A stretch of DNA of 59,232 nt from Pseudomonadota bacterium (GCA_018820855.1 JAHJNL010000032.1:1-59232); one strand, 5' to 3'. Shown: positions 26,872 to 36,251, counted from the stretch's first letter. A program made the numbers and translations. Notes: generated from the letters alone by a model not told the origin.

Positions 26872-28409
26872 CCAGAATGGCAGTACAGCTCCCCATCCAT
26901 AAGGGCCAGGAAAAAAATCTACGGGCTTTGCCCTTTGCCGAATTGTGCCTTGCCCTGCTCATAGTCTTATTCTCCTGGACCGGGATGGCTTCTGCTCAAT
27001 CCATTGCCTTTTTTCCCTTACTCGACCTGAGCGAAGACCCTAATGGCACCAACGGCCCGCTCACCGAAAAGGTGCGCCAGGAACTCCTCAACCGAGAAAA
27101 AACACTTATCCCGGCTGAAGAGATCATGAATTTTCTGGTTCGCAACCGGATCAGAACTCTTGGCAGACTGACCAGCTATCAAACCTCTCTGATTCGTAAA
27201 GAGCTAGGGGCAGATCTGGTGCTTCAGGGTACCGTCTGCCAGGTGGATGAGGGAGATACGCCCCTGCTGAGCCTTAACCTCCAACTCAGCAGAACCTCAG
27301 ACGATCAGATCATCTGGGCCAAAACAGAACATCTCTACTACTCAGATCTGACCAGCCTCCTCGGCCTGGAAGATCCGCACAACCTGGAGGATCTCTATGA
27401 GCCTTTTTTCACCAGTCTTTTTGCCACCCTGCCGGAATCTTCCGATCTTGGCGGTAAAGCGATTGACACCTTAAATATCGATACAGTAATCATATCCCCT
27501 AACTATCTCAGGCCCGGCGAAAAGGTGTCCTGCAAGGTCAAAATGCACAACCTCTTGAATGAAGAGGCAATCCAGCCACAACTTGTACTCTCGGTCAGCG
27601 GCCAGGAATACCCCCTTATTCTCGACGAGGAAGGCTATTACCTGCAGACCTCCTGGCCGGCCGAGCAGGAAGCCGGCTTCTATCCCATAACTTTAAAAGC
27701 CAGTTGGCCATCAGGTATCGTCCAACAGGGGGTTGTCGGTTCCTACAGTGTCGATGTCCAGGAAGCCGGAGTTGAGCTGCACCTGATCGGCACCGAGCAT
27801 GATGGAGAAATCCTCTTCAGCGACAAACTCCTCATCATCCCAAAACTTCTTGAACCCGAGCCCATCACACGTTGGGAAATCACAGTCACTGACGAGGAAG
27901 AAGAGGCCATTGTCATCATGGCGGAGCCCGGTCATGTTCCAAGACGTATTACCTGGCAGGGCAAGACCTCGCTGGGTAGCATAGCACCTCCAGGCAACTA
28001 CTGGATCACCTTCAAGGTCTGGGACCGGGCTCAACGCGAATCCTCCGCCGAAGCAGCAGTACAGTTCAGACCTGACGGACCGGAGATTCTTGTGGAGGTG
28101 ACTCAGGACGAGGAACGTGTGACAGTTGATCTCGACAACATCGTCAATCTCCCCCTCATCTTTTGGTGGGCCAAATTTTATGGAGAAGACGGCAATCTAC
28201 TCAAGCTGGTCCAGGGTAGCGAACTACCGGTGTCCATCGAACTTGAAGGCAGTTCTGACCCGGAATACAAGATTCAGTGCCTGCTGACGGCAAGAGACAT
28301 CCTCGGCAACCAGACTCAAAAAAATATTCCCAACTTATTTAAACTGGCGGAGAGTGAGGCTGACTTTGAAGATATCAGCATCGAAACCGAATGGATAGAG
28401 GAGTTCTGA
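26868..28409 (+). CDS. Large periplasmic CsgG-N-like protein with beta-sandwich C-terminus
   Basis: This 513-residue protein has a long N-terminal region with a hydrophobic segment (about residues 22-45, ending TGMASAQ), so it is exported. Residues about 45-190 again show the CsgG-N/LpoB-like pattern: SIAFFPLLDLSEDPNGTNG, LGADLVLQGTVCQVD and LQLSRTSDDQIIWAKTEHL. The remainder (about 210-513) is beta-rich and looks like two or three Ig-like sandwiches (LRPGEKVSCKVKMHNLLNEE; PGNYWITFKVWDRAQRESSA). No haem or metal motif. It overlaps the preceding gene by four bases and lies three bases before the next. Function unknown; the context suggests a periplasmic scaffold for the conduit. Confidence 0.6.
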   Translation: MTRMAVQLPIHKGQEKNLRALPFAELCLALLIVLFSWTGMASAQSIAFFPLLDLSEDPNGTNGPLTEKVRQELLNREKTLIPAEEIMNFLVRNRIRTLGRLTSYQTSLIRKELGADLVLQGTVCQVDEGDTPLLSLNLQLSRTSDDQIIWAKTEHLYYSDLTSLLGLEDPHNLEDLYEPFFTSLFATLPESSDLGGKAIDTLNIDTVIISPNYLRPGEKVSCKVKMHNLLNEEAIQPQLVLSVSGQEYPLILDEEGYYLQTSWPAEQEAGFYPITLKASWPSGIVQQGVVGSYSVDVQEAGVELHLIGTEHDGEILFSDKLLIIPKLLEPEPITRWEITVTDEEEEAIVIMAEPGHVPRRITWQGKTSLGSIAPPGNYWITFKVWDRAQRESSAEAAVQFRPDGPEILVEVTQDEERVTVDLDNIVNLPLIFWWAKFYGEDGNLLKLVQGSELPVSIELEGSSDPEYKIQCLLTARDILGNQTQKNIPNLFKLAESEADFEDISIETEWIEEF

Positions 28410-28412
28410 ACA

Positions 28413-29006
28413 ATGAAATACTCATCCCTGTGTTCCCTCATTCTTTTTCTTTCCCTCCTGGCCGGCTGCGGAAAAGAGGTCCCTGTTCTCCAGAAGCTGG
28501 AGGCTTTGCCCGCCCAAGGCAGCTGCAAGATTGCCGTCCTCCCGTTCCTTGATAAAATTTCATATCCCCAGGGAGGGGCAATTGTTTACAAAGTATTCTT
28601 TTCCGAACTGGTGGCCACGGGCCGCTTTCAAGTCTTCCCGGAGGGAGACATTCAGGAACTCTATCAACAGCTTCTTATCTACCCTATCCAACAACCCAAC
28701 CGTGAACAACTGGAGATGATCGGAGGCCGACTTAATCCGGACCTTTTTATAGGCGGAACCATATTGAAAATGGAGGAGAGAAAACAGGGCGACTATGTCG
28801 ATACCGAATTAACTCTCATCCTCCATCTCTATGATGGCAAATCAGGACAACTTCTCTGGTCAACCTACCACCGCCGCCTCGGCAGCGAGTATCAGCAGAT
28901 CATGCATCTGGGCAGAATCAACTCCATCACTGGCCTTGCCCGCCGCATGTCCCAGGAAATTATAGCCGACTGGCTTGAACAAGGAATGACCACATGTACC
29001 GAATAA
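28413..29006 (+). CDS. LpoB/CsgG-N-like lipoprotein (third of the set)
   Basis: This 197-residue lipoprotein has lipobox LLAGC (cysteine at residue 19). The mature domain repeats the pattern of the two upstream proteins: CKIAVLPFLDKISYP, SELVATGRFQVFPEGD, LNPDLFIGGTILKMEE and LTLILHLYDGKSGQLLWSTY. It starts three bases after the previous stop and overlaps the isomerase gene by 13 bases. Three divergent members of one fold in a row suggests a hetero-oligomeric envelope assembly. Homology to CsgG is limited to the N-terminal domain; the CsgG transmembrane strands are not evident. Confidence 0.7.
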   Translation: MKYSSLCSLILFLSLLAGCGKEVPVLQKLEALPAQGSCKIAVLPFLDKISYPQGGAIVYKVFFSELVATGRFQVFPEGDIQELYQQLLIYPIQQPNREQLEMIGGRLNPDLFIGGTILKMEERKQGDYVDTELTLILHLYDGKSGQLLWSTYHRRLGSEYQQIMHLGRINSITGLARRMSQEIIADWLEQGMTTCTE

Positions 29007-30616
29007 GCAAAATTCTCTTTTTTTGTTTTATCCTCTCATTATGCGCCGCCCTCCCTCTGCACGGAAGCTGGCTGCCCTGGAGCAGCCAGACCCTTGTCTC
29101 CATAGGTGATGAAGACTACAGCAATGAAGACTTTAAAATCTGGTGGGAAAACTGGCAGGAAAAGGATATGCAACTGCCGGAAAGCCCCGCTCCTTTTGTC
29201 GACTGGATCCTTCTCTTTAAAGAGGCGGAACGGATGAAACTCTACGAGTCCCCGGTATACCGCAAGAAAGCACTCACCTTTCTTAAAGCCAGGACCCTGA
29301 TGTTCCTGAAGAACGAAGAAATCGACAGCAAGATCAAAATCAGTGAGGATGACCTCTGGAAACAGTATCTGAAGAGCCATGCCCCTCAGTATCAAATAAA
29401 TATCTTCTTTTTTAAGAAACAGGAGGCTGCCCAGGCATTCGTTGATAAACTTGGACAGGAAGTTATCAGCGATGAAGAATTTGCCACCAGGCATGGGAGA
29501 GACGACGGCTACTTTTCCCAGCGCAGTGAGTGGTACCGCCCTCTTGCCATTAACCCCGGGTGGCTCCCCATTCTTCATGAGTTGGAAAAGGGAAAAATGA
29601 GCCAGCCGGTTCCATGGAAAGGTGATTTTGTCGTTTTGAGACTGCAGAATGTACTGGAGGGAAATAAAAATGATTTTGAAAGCATCAGAAATCAGTTGCG
29701 GGAGAAAGTCTGGAAAGAGCAGGAGAACAGACTGACCGTCGATCTGCTCACCAGACTCCGCCAGCAGTACCATGTGAAGATAGACAGCGAACGCCTGGAA
29801 CAGCTGGATACCGAGGCGCCGAACGACGCCGGAAGCGATGAACCCCTTATTTTTACAGACAAGGGAAACATCTCAGAACAGATCGTCCTCGCCAAGATCC
29901 ACCAGCTGCAACGCTTCAGAAGACAGAATGGCTTTCAGGTAGAAAATAGTTTTCAATTCAAAAATCAGGTTGTCAATGGTATCATAGATCAGACCCTGAC
30001 TTCCTGGGAGGCCTTGGCCAGAGAGTATGAAAAGAAGCCACCCTTTGAGGCCATATACCAGTTCTACTGTCGGCACCGTATGACCAAAATGCTGGAAGAA
30101 CGGCTTTTTGCCCCCCAGGCAAAGGTGACTGAGGAAGAGATCAAGGCCTATTACCAGGAAAATCTTCACCTCTTCACTCAGCCTGAGATTATTCGGATGG
30201 CAATCATCGAAGGGACAGAAAAGAGTCTCAACGATCTGTGGCTGGAGGTTGCCCTTGGCGGAGACTTCATGACTCTTGCCCGCCAACGCACCGGAGGCGA
30301 TGTTCCAATCCGGGATATCCCGGTCAACCATCTCCACCCGCAGGTGAAAGAGGTGGTTGATAAATTAACCAAAAATGAAGTGAGCAAAGCCTTTACGGTT
30401 GACGAGCATGTGAGCCTTGTCCAGCTGGTAGAGCGCAAACCGAAACAGACCATGCCCCTGGCTGAAGTGAAGGAGGACATTAAGCAATCTCTGTACGTTG
30501 CAAAAATGGCCACACTCCGTCAGGACTATCTTGATAAGCTGCGAGTGGAATACGCTGTAGAGACCAATGACACTGCCTGGCAGAATCTCAAAAAAGAGAT
30601 GGAGCAAGATGATTAG
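28994..30616 (+). CDS. PpiC/SurA-type periplasmic peptidyl-prolyl isomerase with two PPIase-like regions
   Basis: This 540-residue exported protein has a signal peptide ending near LPLHGS. It has SurA-like chain organisation: an N-terminal helical part (SNEDFKIWWENWQEKDMQL), a first parvulin-like region around residues 130-220 (KKQEAAQAFVDKLGQEVISD; MSQPVPWKGDFVVLRLQ), a helical linker, and a second around 395-500 (LYPQ-type entry TEEEIKAYYQENLHLFTQ; NEVSKAFTVDEHVSLVQLVE). Both are divergent and may be chaperone rather than catalytic units. Isomerases of this type often accompany porin-cytochrome and multihaem clusters, where they assist folding of secreted cytochromes. It overlaps its neighbours on both sides. 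Confidence 0.75.
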   Translation: MYRISKILFFCFILSLCAALPLHGSWLPWSSQTLVSIGDEDYSNEDFKIWWENWQEKDMQLPESPAPFVDWILLFKEAERMKLYESPVYRKKALTFLKARTLMFLKNEEIDSKIKISEDDLWKQYLKSHAPQYQINIFFFKKQEAAQAFVDKLGQEVISDEEFATRHGRDDGYFSQRSEWYRPLAINPGWLPILHELEKGKMSQPVPWKGDFVVLRLQNVLEGNKNDFESIRNQLREKVWKEQENRLTVDLLTRLRQQYHVKIDSERLEQLDTEAPNDAGSDEPLIFTDKGNISEQIVLAKIHQLQRFRRQNGFQVENSFQFKNQVVNGIIDQTLTSWEALAREYEKKPPFEAIYQFYCRHRMTKMLEERLFAPQAKVTEEEIKAYYQENLHLFTQPEIIRMAIIEGTEKSLNDLWLEVALGGDFMTLARQRTGGDVPIRDIPVNHLHPQVKEVVDKLTKNEVSKAFTVDEHVSLVQLVERKPKQTMPLAEVKEDIKQSLYVAKMATLRQDYLDKLRVEYAVETNDTAWQNLKKEMEQDD

Positions 30617-32597
30617 AATTTTTTTAACTAACAGGAAGATATCAACTTTTTTCATCCTTGTTATTGTAGCTTTGCTGTTCTCATGCGTACAGACCAGTCA
30701 GCAATCCGGCAGAGCAGTGGCCAAAAAATGTCTTGACTGCCATCCGGAACTGAGTGAAAAACTGAAACAGGGCTATGTCCATGCCCCGGTAAAGAATGAA
30801 CGCTGCGACCAGTGCCACCTTCCTCACGGCTTGGTCGGCGGTATATTTCTCCGCCAGGAACAGCCAGGGCTCTGCTATAGCTGCCACCAGGCAATAACTC
30901 CGGCTGCGAATCAGAAATCAACTCACCCTCCTGTGGCTCAGGGAAAGTGCGGCAGCTGCCATAGTCCGCATAATTCCAAACACCCCCAACTCTTAAAGCA
31001 GTCTTCAGAAAAAATCTGTTTCACCTGTCATGAAGAGAGTGGATTCCAAAAACAATATCGTCACCTTCCTCTGGAGCAGGGTTGTAAAACCTGTCACAAC
31101 CCTCACAAATCTGACAACGTCTCACTCTTGACCAGTGAACCTGACGCAGGGTGCCGCTCCTGTCACCAGACAGACAGAGACATCTTCAAAAAGGCCCACC
31201 ACAACTATCCGGTGGAGAGCGGCTGCCTGCTCTGCCACACCCCGCATGCAAGTGACGCGCCCAACCTCCTGAAAAAGAATCTGCACAAACCTGTGGCACA
31301 AGGCAAATGTGAATCCTGTCACCAGGTGACACAGCAGAAAATGACCACCAAGGCCCCTGCCAATCAACTGTGTCTCGACTGTCATGAAAAACCGATGACA
31401 GGACCAGGCAGTGTCCATAAACCTTACCGGGACAAACAGTGCATCAGCTGCCATGCGATCCATGCCAGTGATGAGCGCCTGCTCTTGGTCAAACCTGCCG
31501 AAATGATCTGCCTCGACTGTCATGCAGCAGGACCTGTCAGCAAAGACAACGACAGTGAGAAACAAGAGCAACCTAAAATGGTCAGCCAGCACCAGCCTGT
31601 ACTCAAGGGCCAATGCCTCGCATGCCATAACGGCCATGGGTCTCCCCGCAAATCCCAGCTCAAACTCGATGAAAAAGATCTCTGCCTGACCTGCCATGAG
31701 CAGACAATCTACACTGACAAACGCGGCAGCCACCGAGCGGCACCAGGGCAAGCCTGCAACACCTGCCATCTGCCCCATCAGTCACCGAATCAGAATCTCC
31801 TGGTCACCCCTCAGGACACACTTTGCTTCTCCTGCCATAAAAAAGAAGCAGATGAAAGAGGACGATTCAGCCTGCATCAGCCCTTTGCCACGGCAAACTG
31901 CACCGGCTGCCATCAACTTCATGGCGCCACCGAGAACAAGTTCCTCAAAGCAAACAATAAAAGCGGAGCTCTTTGTGCAACCTGCCATGAATCAATTCAA
32001 GAGGCTGGCGACACCATACGGTCCCATGCCCCGGTGGCCAAAGGGCAATGTGATCGCTGCCATTCCCCACATTCCGCTGACTTTGCCTTTGTCGTGAAGA
32101 AAAAACCGGGCAAGCTCTGCCTTGAATGCCACGACAACGTAAACCGGATTATCCAAAACTCCAAAGTTCCCCATAAACCGGCTGTCGATGAAAACTGTAC
32201 CACTTGTCATGCAGCCCATGGTTCCCCCCACGATCATATCCTGAAAAAAGGCCAACCCGTGGTCTGCCTCAGTTGTCATAATGAAATTGCCGAGTATTGG
32301 CGCCAGGGGGTCGTTCATAAACCCGCAGTCAAAAACTGTCTCCAGTGCCATCAAGCCCACGGCTCTAATGAACAGGGGATGCTCACCAAAAAAGGCCGGT
32401 TACTTTGCGCAGACTGCCATGTGGTTACAGGTCCTGATTTCCTTAAAGCCCACAAAAACATAAAGCCAGGTCCGGATTCCTGCAACAGCTGTCATGACCC
32501 CCATGGCAGTCCTGAAAAAGGCCTCCTCTACCCTGTAGGTCATATACCTTTCCAGAAGGGCAACTGCAGCCCCTGTCATGATGGGAGGTCAAACTAA
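30609..32597 (+). CDS. 26-haem c-type cytochrome lipoprotein (doubled CXXCH family)
   Basis: This 662-residue exported cytochrome has 26 CXXCH motifs by my count, from CLDCH near the N-terminus to CSPCH near the end, spaced about every 20-28 residues. Alternating motifs are of the doubled-CXXCH type (CxxCHxPHxS, for example CGSCHSPHNS, CKTCHNPHKS, CDRCHSPHSA), with HxPV histidines between them giving probable bis-His ligation. The N-terminus has a hydrophobic stretch ending LLFSC, an acceptable lipobox, so it is probably anchored at the outer membrane. The true start is the ATG at 30609; the frame extends 14 codons upstream inside the isomerase gene. The stop overlaps the next start (TAATG). 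Likely role: long electron wire in or at the barrel encoded upstream. Confidence 0.88.
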   Translation: MIRIFLTNRKISTFFILVIVALLFSCVQTSQQSGRAVAKKCLDCHPELSEKLKQGYVHAPVKNERCDQCHLPHGLVGGIFLRQEQPGLCYSCHQAITPAANQKSTHPPVAQGKCGSCHSPHNSKHPQLLKQSSEKICFTCHEESGFQKQYRHLPLEQGCKTCHNPHKSDNVSLLTSEPDAGCRSCHQTDRDIFKKAHHNYPVESGCLLCHTPHASDAPNLLKKNLHKPVAQGKCESCHQVTQQKMTTKAPANQLCLDCHEKPMTGPGSVHKPYRDKQCISCHAIHASDERLLLVKPAEMICLDCHAAGPVSKDNDSEKQEQPKMVSQHQPVLKGQCLACHNGHGSPRKSQLKLDEKDLCLTCHEQTIYTDKRGSHRAAPGQACNTCHLPHQSPNQNLLVTPQDTLCFSCHKKEADERGRFSLHQPFATANCTGCHQLHGATENKFLKANNKSGALCATCHESIQEAGDTIRSHAPVAKGQCDRCHSPHSADFAFVVKKKPGKLCLECHDNVNRIIQNSKVPHKPAVDENCTTCHAAHGSPHDHILKKGQPVVCLSCHNEIAEYWRQGVVHKPAVKNCLQCHQAHGSNEQGMLTKKGRLLCADCHVVTGPDFLKAHKNIKPGPDSCNSCHDPHGSPEKGLLYPVGHIPFQKGNCSPCHDGRSN

Positions 32598-33778
32598 TGC
32601 GGCTCTTGCTTACTTTTTTTTCAACCCTGCTTTGTTTTAGCACTGTTTTGCTCTTTGCCGCTGCGCAGCCGGCGTTGGCTGCCAATGTCTGTTTCAGCTG
32701 CCACGACAAGGCTCTGTTCACGGACAAAATCATTCATAAACCGGTGGCCGAATCACAGTGCAGTGTCTGTCATAATCCGCATGTGGCCAAGTACAAGGGT
32801 TTGTTGCGTAACCGTGAAGGCGACCTCTGTTACTCCTGTCACAAAAAAAGCAAAAACGAATTTGCCCAGGGTGTTGTCCATGCCCCGGTGGCCGCTGGAA
32901 ACTGCAGCGCCTGCCATTCTCCTCATGCAAGCAGTGAAAAAGGCCTGATCAATAAGGATCTGGCCAAAAACTGCCTGGCCTGCCATACGGACCTGCCCAA
33001 AGAATACAAACAAACTCATAAACCTTTCGCAGATGGTAACTGCACAGTCTGTCACAAGTCCCATCAAGCCGATAATCTGCAGCTGTTATCCGACAAGCCG
33101 GATGCTCTCTGCCTCTCCTGCCACAGTGCAGATACGCTGCAGGCATCCCACAAGGATTATCCCCTTGCCCTCAAAGACTGCCTCTCCTGCCACAACCCGC
33201 ACGGCAGTGAGCGCAAGGGATTGATACGGAATTTTCTCCACCAGCCATATGTTGAAGGCTGTGCATCCTGCCATCAGGGAACAGCCAAGGTGAGTATGGC
33301 TACCTGTTTGAAGTGTCACGAAAAAACAGGTCAGGAGCTCCAGGCCAACCACAGCCATATCACTCTGCAGAATGGCAACAGCTGCCTCAACTGCCACTCA
33401 CCGCATGCCGGAGACGACAAGGCCCTGCTCAAACACAGGGAGCGCCAGATCTGTAATTCATGTCATGCCGAAACCCTAGCCCTTTATCGGCAAACAAAAT
33501 TCCCGCATCCGCCCGTCAAAAAATGCTCCGTTTGCCATGAATCCCATGGCAGCAAAAATCTGGCCATGCTCAGAGGTGGCGGCAATGCGATCTGTGTTCA
33601 ATGTCATGAAACCCAGGGGAAATTTACTCACCCCGTAGGTCCCGAGGTCCTGGAATCACACACCGGCCAGATGGTCACCTGTGTCTCCTGTCACAACCCA
33701 ATGGGAACAGACCATAAAGCCCACCTGGTCCAGGAAGGGAAACGGGCCCTTTGCGTTTTGTGTCACCGGACCTACTGA
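32597..33778 (+). CDS. 16-haem periplasmic c-type cytochrome (doubled CXXCH family)
   Basis: This 393-residue protein has a signal peptide cleaved after AQPALA. It carries sixteen CXXCH motifs, first CFSCH and last CVLCH five residues from the end, in the same alternating pattern as the preceding cytochrome (CSVCHNPH, CSACHSPHASSEKGL, CLSCHNPHGSERKGL). The two are probably products of duplication, and the shared start/stop bases make them translationally coupled. No anchor is present, so it is periplasmic or secreted. Together they would give 42 haems in one conduit. After the gene comes a 105-base gap with a T-run and no clear terminator. Confidence 0.88.
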   Translation: MRLLLTFFSTLLCFSTVLLFAAAQPALAANVCFSCHDKALFTDKIIHKPVAESQCSVCHNPHVAKYKGLLRNREGDLCYSCHKKSKNEFAQGVVHAPVAAGNCSACHSPHASSEKGLINKDLAKNCLACHTDLPKEYKQTHKPFADGNCTVCHKSHQADNLQLLSDKPDALCLSCHSADTLQASHKDYPLALKDCLSCHNPHGSERKGLIRNFLHQPYVEGCASCHQGTAKVSMATCLKCHEKTGQELQANHSHITLQNGNSCLNCHSPHAGDDKALLKHRERQICNSCHAETLALYRQTKFPHPPVKKCSVCHESHGSKNLAMLRGGGNAICVQCHETQGKFTHPVGPEVLESHTGQMVTCVSCHNPMGTDHKAHLVQEGKRALCVLCHRTY

Positions 33779-33883
33779 TGTTTTTTTCAGGTGGGATTGC
33801 CTGTCGGGCCCCCCACTTCTGTCTTTGACAGGTGTTAAGTTTGGCCACCGCAAAGGCAAATAATTAGAAAGGAAACAAGAGAC

Positions 33884-34777
33884 ATGAGCAATAAACCAGC
33901 ATGCTGGATCCTTAAAACAGTATTGATGTTCACACTTGTTCTGGGATACTATAATGAAAGAGCCGAAGCTGCCTCTCCCTGGCTTTGGGACCGTGTTCTC
34001 AAACAGGATCTGGTCCAGGATGCCATGAGAATGCCCACGTCACTCTATATCGATGCAGACAAAGAACTTTATTATATTGTAGACAGTGGGCGTAATCGCC
34101 TCCTCTCGTTTAACCGGAAAGGGGAACTGCTTAATATTTTCAATGCAGGCAAGGCCCTCAGTATCCCCTTTGACATGGTGAAAATCAACGAAAAGGGGTT
34201 GTGGATAGTGGAAAAGGGACGTAACAGCCTGAGCTATATTGCCCTCAAGGAGAAAAAAGTTACCCCCAACACCCTCATGTACAAAGGAGAGCTTGTATAT
34301 CCTGACAGGATAGAGGCCGATTCGGGCCTTTTGTACGTCCTGAACAAGGCAACCGGTAATATTATCAGTTATTCAAACAAGCTTGAGGCTGTTAATCGTT
34401 TTTCCTGTTCGGACTGCCCGTGGGGATTTGTTGATTTTAAAATTCACGAGCAAAAACTTTGGGCACTGGATCAGGCAAACAAAACCATCCGCTGTTTCAA
34501 TCTGGATGGGAAACTGATCAAGACGTTTGAGTTGGGGAGCAGTGTCAACTTTCCGGTATCGCTGGCCATAGAACCAACCGGGTTCATCTATGTACTGGAT
34601 CGTCAAAAACGTAATATTGCCGTTTACGATAGAAACGGAACATTTAAATACCGTTTTCTGGAAAAAGGTATCGCCCGCGGACAACTCTATTTCCCAAGCG
34701 AAATTCGTTTTGATCCCTGGGGAGGACTGTGCATGGTGGATGAAGGAAATGCCAGAGTGGAAATATTCAAGCGCTAA
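33884..34777 (+). CDS. Exported beta-propeller (NHL/6-bladed type) protein
   Basis: This 297-residue protein has a signal peptide ending near ERAEA. It consists of repeated propeller blades of the NHL type: MPTSLYIDADKELYYIVDSG, DRIEADSGLLYVLNKATGN, PVSLAIEPTGFIYVLDRQKR and PSEIRFDPWGGLCMVDEGNA. No haem motif; the only cysteines besides one in the signal peptide are in FSCSDCPWG, ITIRCFN-type positions and GLCMVDEG. NHL propellers are recurrent neighbours of large cytochromes in Desulfobacterota EET clusters and presumably organise them in the periplasm or at the cell surface; this is inference. GAAAGGAAAC precedes the ATG. Confidence 0.8.
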   Translation: MSNKPACWILKTVLMFTLVLGYYNERAEAASPWLWDRVLKQDLVQDAMRMPTSLYIDADKELYYIVDSGRNRLLSFNRKGELLNIFNAGKALSIPFDMVKINEKGLWIVEKGRNSLSYIALKEKKVTPNTLMYKGELVYPDRIEADSGLLYVLNKATGNIISYSNKLEAVNRFSCSDCPWGFVDFKIHEQKLWALDQANKTIRCFNLDGKLIKTFELGSSVNFPVSLAIEPTGFIYVLDRQKRNIAVYDRNGTFKYRFLEKGIARGQLYFPSEIRFDPWGGLCMVDEGNARVEIFKR

Positions 34778-35078
34778 AGAAACAGAAAGACAACAGGCTG
34801 AAGGCTTAGGGTAACACCTGCAGTTGGAATTATTTTGGCTTTCCCGGGTGGAAATCAACAATGGGTTCACCAAGACAGGTATAGATAAACAGGGAACGAA
34901 ACATTTCAAACAATGAGGGCCAAATGACAGTTCATTGCTTGAGACAGCAGATTCGATATAGAGGCTCATCCCAGCCAGGCAGATACTTCTGCCGCTGAGG
35001 ACTGTCACAGCGGGGCGCCTTTAACCCTGCAAAAGAGGGAAACCACCGCAATAGAACCCTCTACGGAACGGGACCATT
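34778..35078. other. Leader region of the second OmcS-like gene
   Basis: These 301 bases have no gene. A short hairpin (CCGCTG at 34992-34997 with CAGCGG at 35008-35013) lies 65 bases before the ATG. GGCTGAAGG occurs at 34796-34804, a tag also seen in two other intergenic spots. No terminator or convincing promoter is seen. Confidence 0.4.
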
Positions 35079-36137
35079 ATGATAAACATTGTCAGGTTAT
35101 TTGCAGTTACCTTTATAATACTGTTACCCCTTTACTCCTTGGCTAGAGTTACCGGGCCCTGTGTCAACTGCCACACCATGCACAATTCGCAGAATAACCT
35201 CTGGGTAGCTGACAGCGCGACCCCTAATCCCGCTCTCCTGGTAGCCGACTGTATAGGCTGCCACACCGGACAGAATACCGGGGTAAACACAATGCCCTAC
35301 GTTTTCTCCACAACACCTCCGCAATACGGGACCACAGGTACGGAAGCCGATACCAACACCCTGGCCGGTGGCAATTTCTACTGGGTCTCCAATGTAGACG
35401 ATCGGAGAGGCCATAACATCTACGGTCTTGCCGGCCCTGATCAGATCTTGACCCTCCCTCCCGGCGGAGACGGGACATTCAGCGGTCAACTCCGCTGTGC
35501 AGGAACCATGGGTTGTCATGGTGACAGAACTGTTTCCGAACAGATATCCGCCGTCAAGGGAAGCCATCATTATAAAGATCATACCACCTGGCAACCTGGA
35601 ACAACCATTGCCGCCAGCTATCGCTTTCTTGATGGTATTCAGGGGCTTGGCGACACAAGCTACGAATATCATCCCACCGATTTGAAACACAATAAATATT
35701 ACGGCTTTGATCGTACTGCTGAATCGGAAACGCCTGACGGCACCATCAGCTCCCAGTGTGCCCAGTGCCATAAGAATTATCATAACGGGGCTAGCAGCCT
35801 GACGTCCAGTGGCACCTTTGCAACAGGAGTATGGCTGCGTCATCCAACCGACTATGACATGTCCAACGCCATCTCCTCCGATGAATATCAACTGTACAAT
35901 AACAGCAGCACCTACGGAAATAACATTTACAGTGTCATTTCTCCGGTGGCCACTGCCGAGACCTCCACGACCGTGAACACACAGGTTTTCGCTCAGGCAA
36001 ATGATGCAGTGGTGATGTGCCTCTCATGCCATCGGGCCCATGGCAGCCCTTATGCAGGCTCGATGCGCTGGAACTACAAGGCCTGGCCCGCGGGCGGGTA
36101 CAATGGCTGTGCCATCTGCCATACCGCTAAAAACTAA
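35079..36137 (+). CDS. OmcS-like six-haem-site extracellular cytochrome, probable filament subunit (copy 2)
   Basis: This 352-residue paralogue of the first cytochrome of the locus has a signal peptide ending LYSLA and a mature start RVTGPCVNCHTMHNS. Haem sites are CVNCH, CIGCH, atypical CAGTMGCH (CX5CH), CAQCH, CLSCH and C-terminal CAICH. The same OmcS-like landmarks follow in order: GGNFYWV, RGHN, QLRC, SYRFLDG, CAQCHKNYHNG, WLRHPTDYDM, CLSCHRAHGS. The CHTMH histidine, the inter-subunit ligand in OmcS, is conserved. The ribosome site is weak. It is followed by a related-context octahaem cytochrome. It could form its own filament or mix with copy 1. Confidence 0.8.
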   Translation: MINIVRLFAVTFIILLPLYSLARVTGPCVNCHTMHNSQNNLWVADSATPNPALLVADCIGCHTGQNTGVNTMPYVFSTTPPQYGTTGTEADTNTLAGGNFYWVSNVDDRRGHNIYGLAGPDQILTLPPGGDGTFSGQLRCAGTMGCHGDRTVSEQISAVKGSHHYKDHTTWQPGTTIAASYRFLDGIQGLGDTSYEYHPTDLKHNKYYGFDRTAESETPDGTISSQCAQCHKNYHNGASSLTSSGTFATGVWLRHPTDYDMSNAISSDEYQLYNNSSTYGNNIYSVISPVATAETSTTVNTQVFAQANDAVVMCLSCHRAHGSPYAGSMRWNYKAWPAGGYNGCAICHTAKN

Positions 36138-36251
36138 TTTTTTTTATTCATTGCTCGCCTGGAATGGCATCTCACCCTTGCCACTCTGGAGCCAGCTGGA
36201 ATGAGACTTTTGAATAATTTATCAAATCTTACTACACAAAGGAAACATCCC

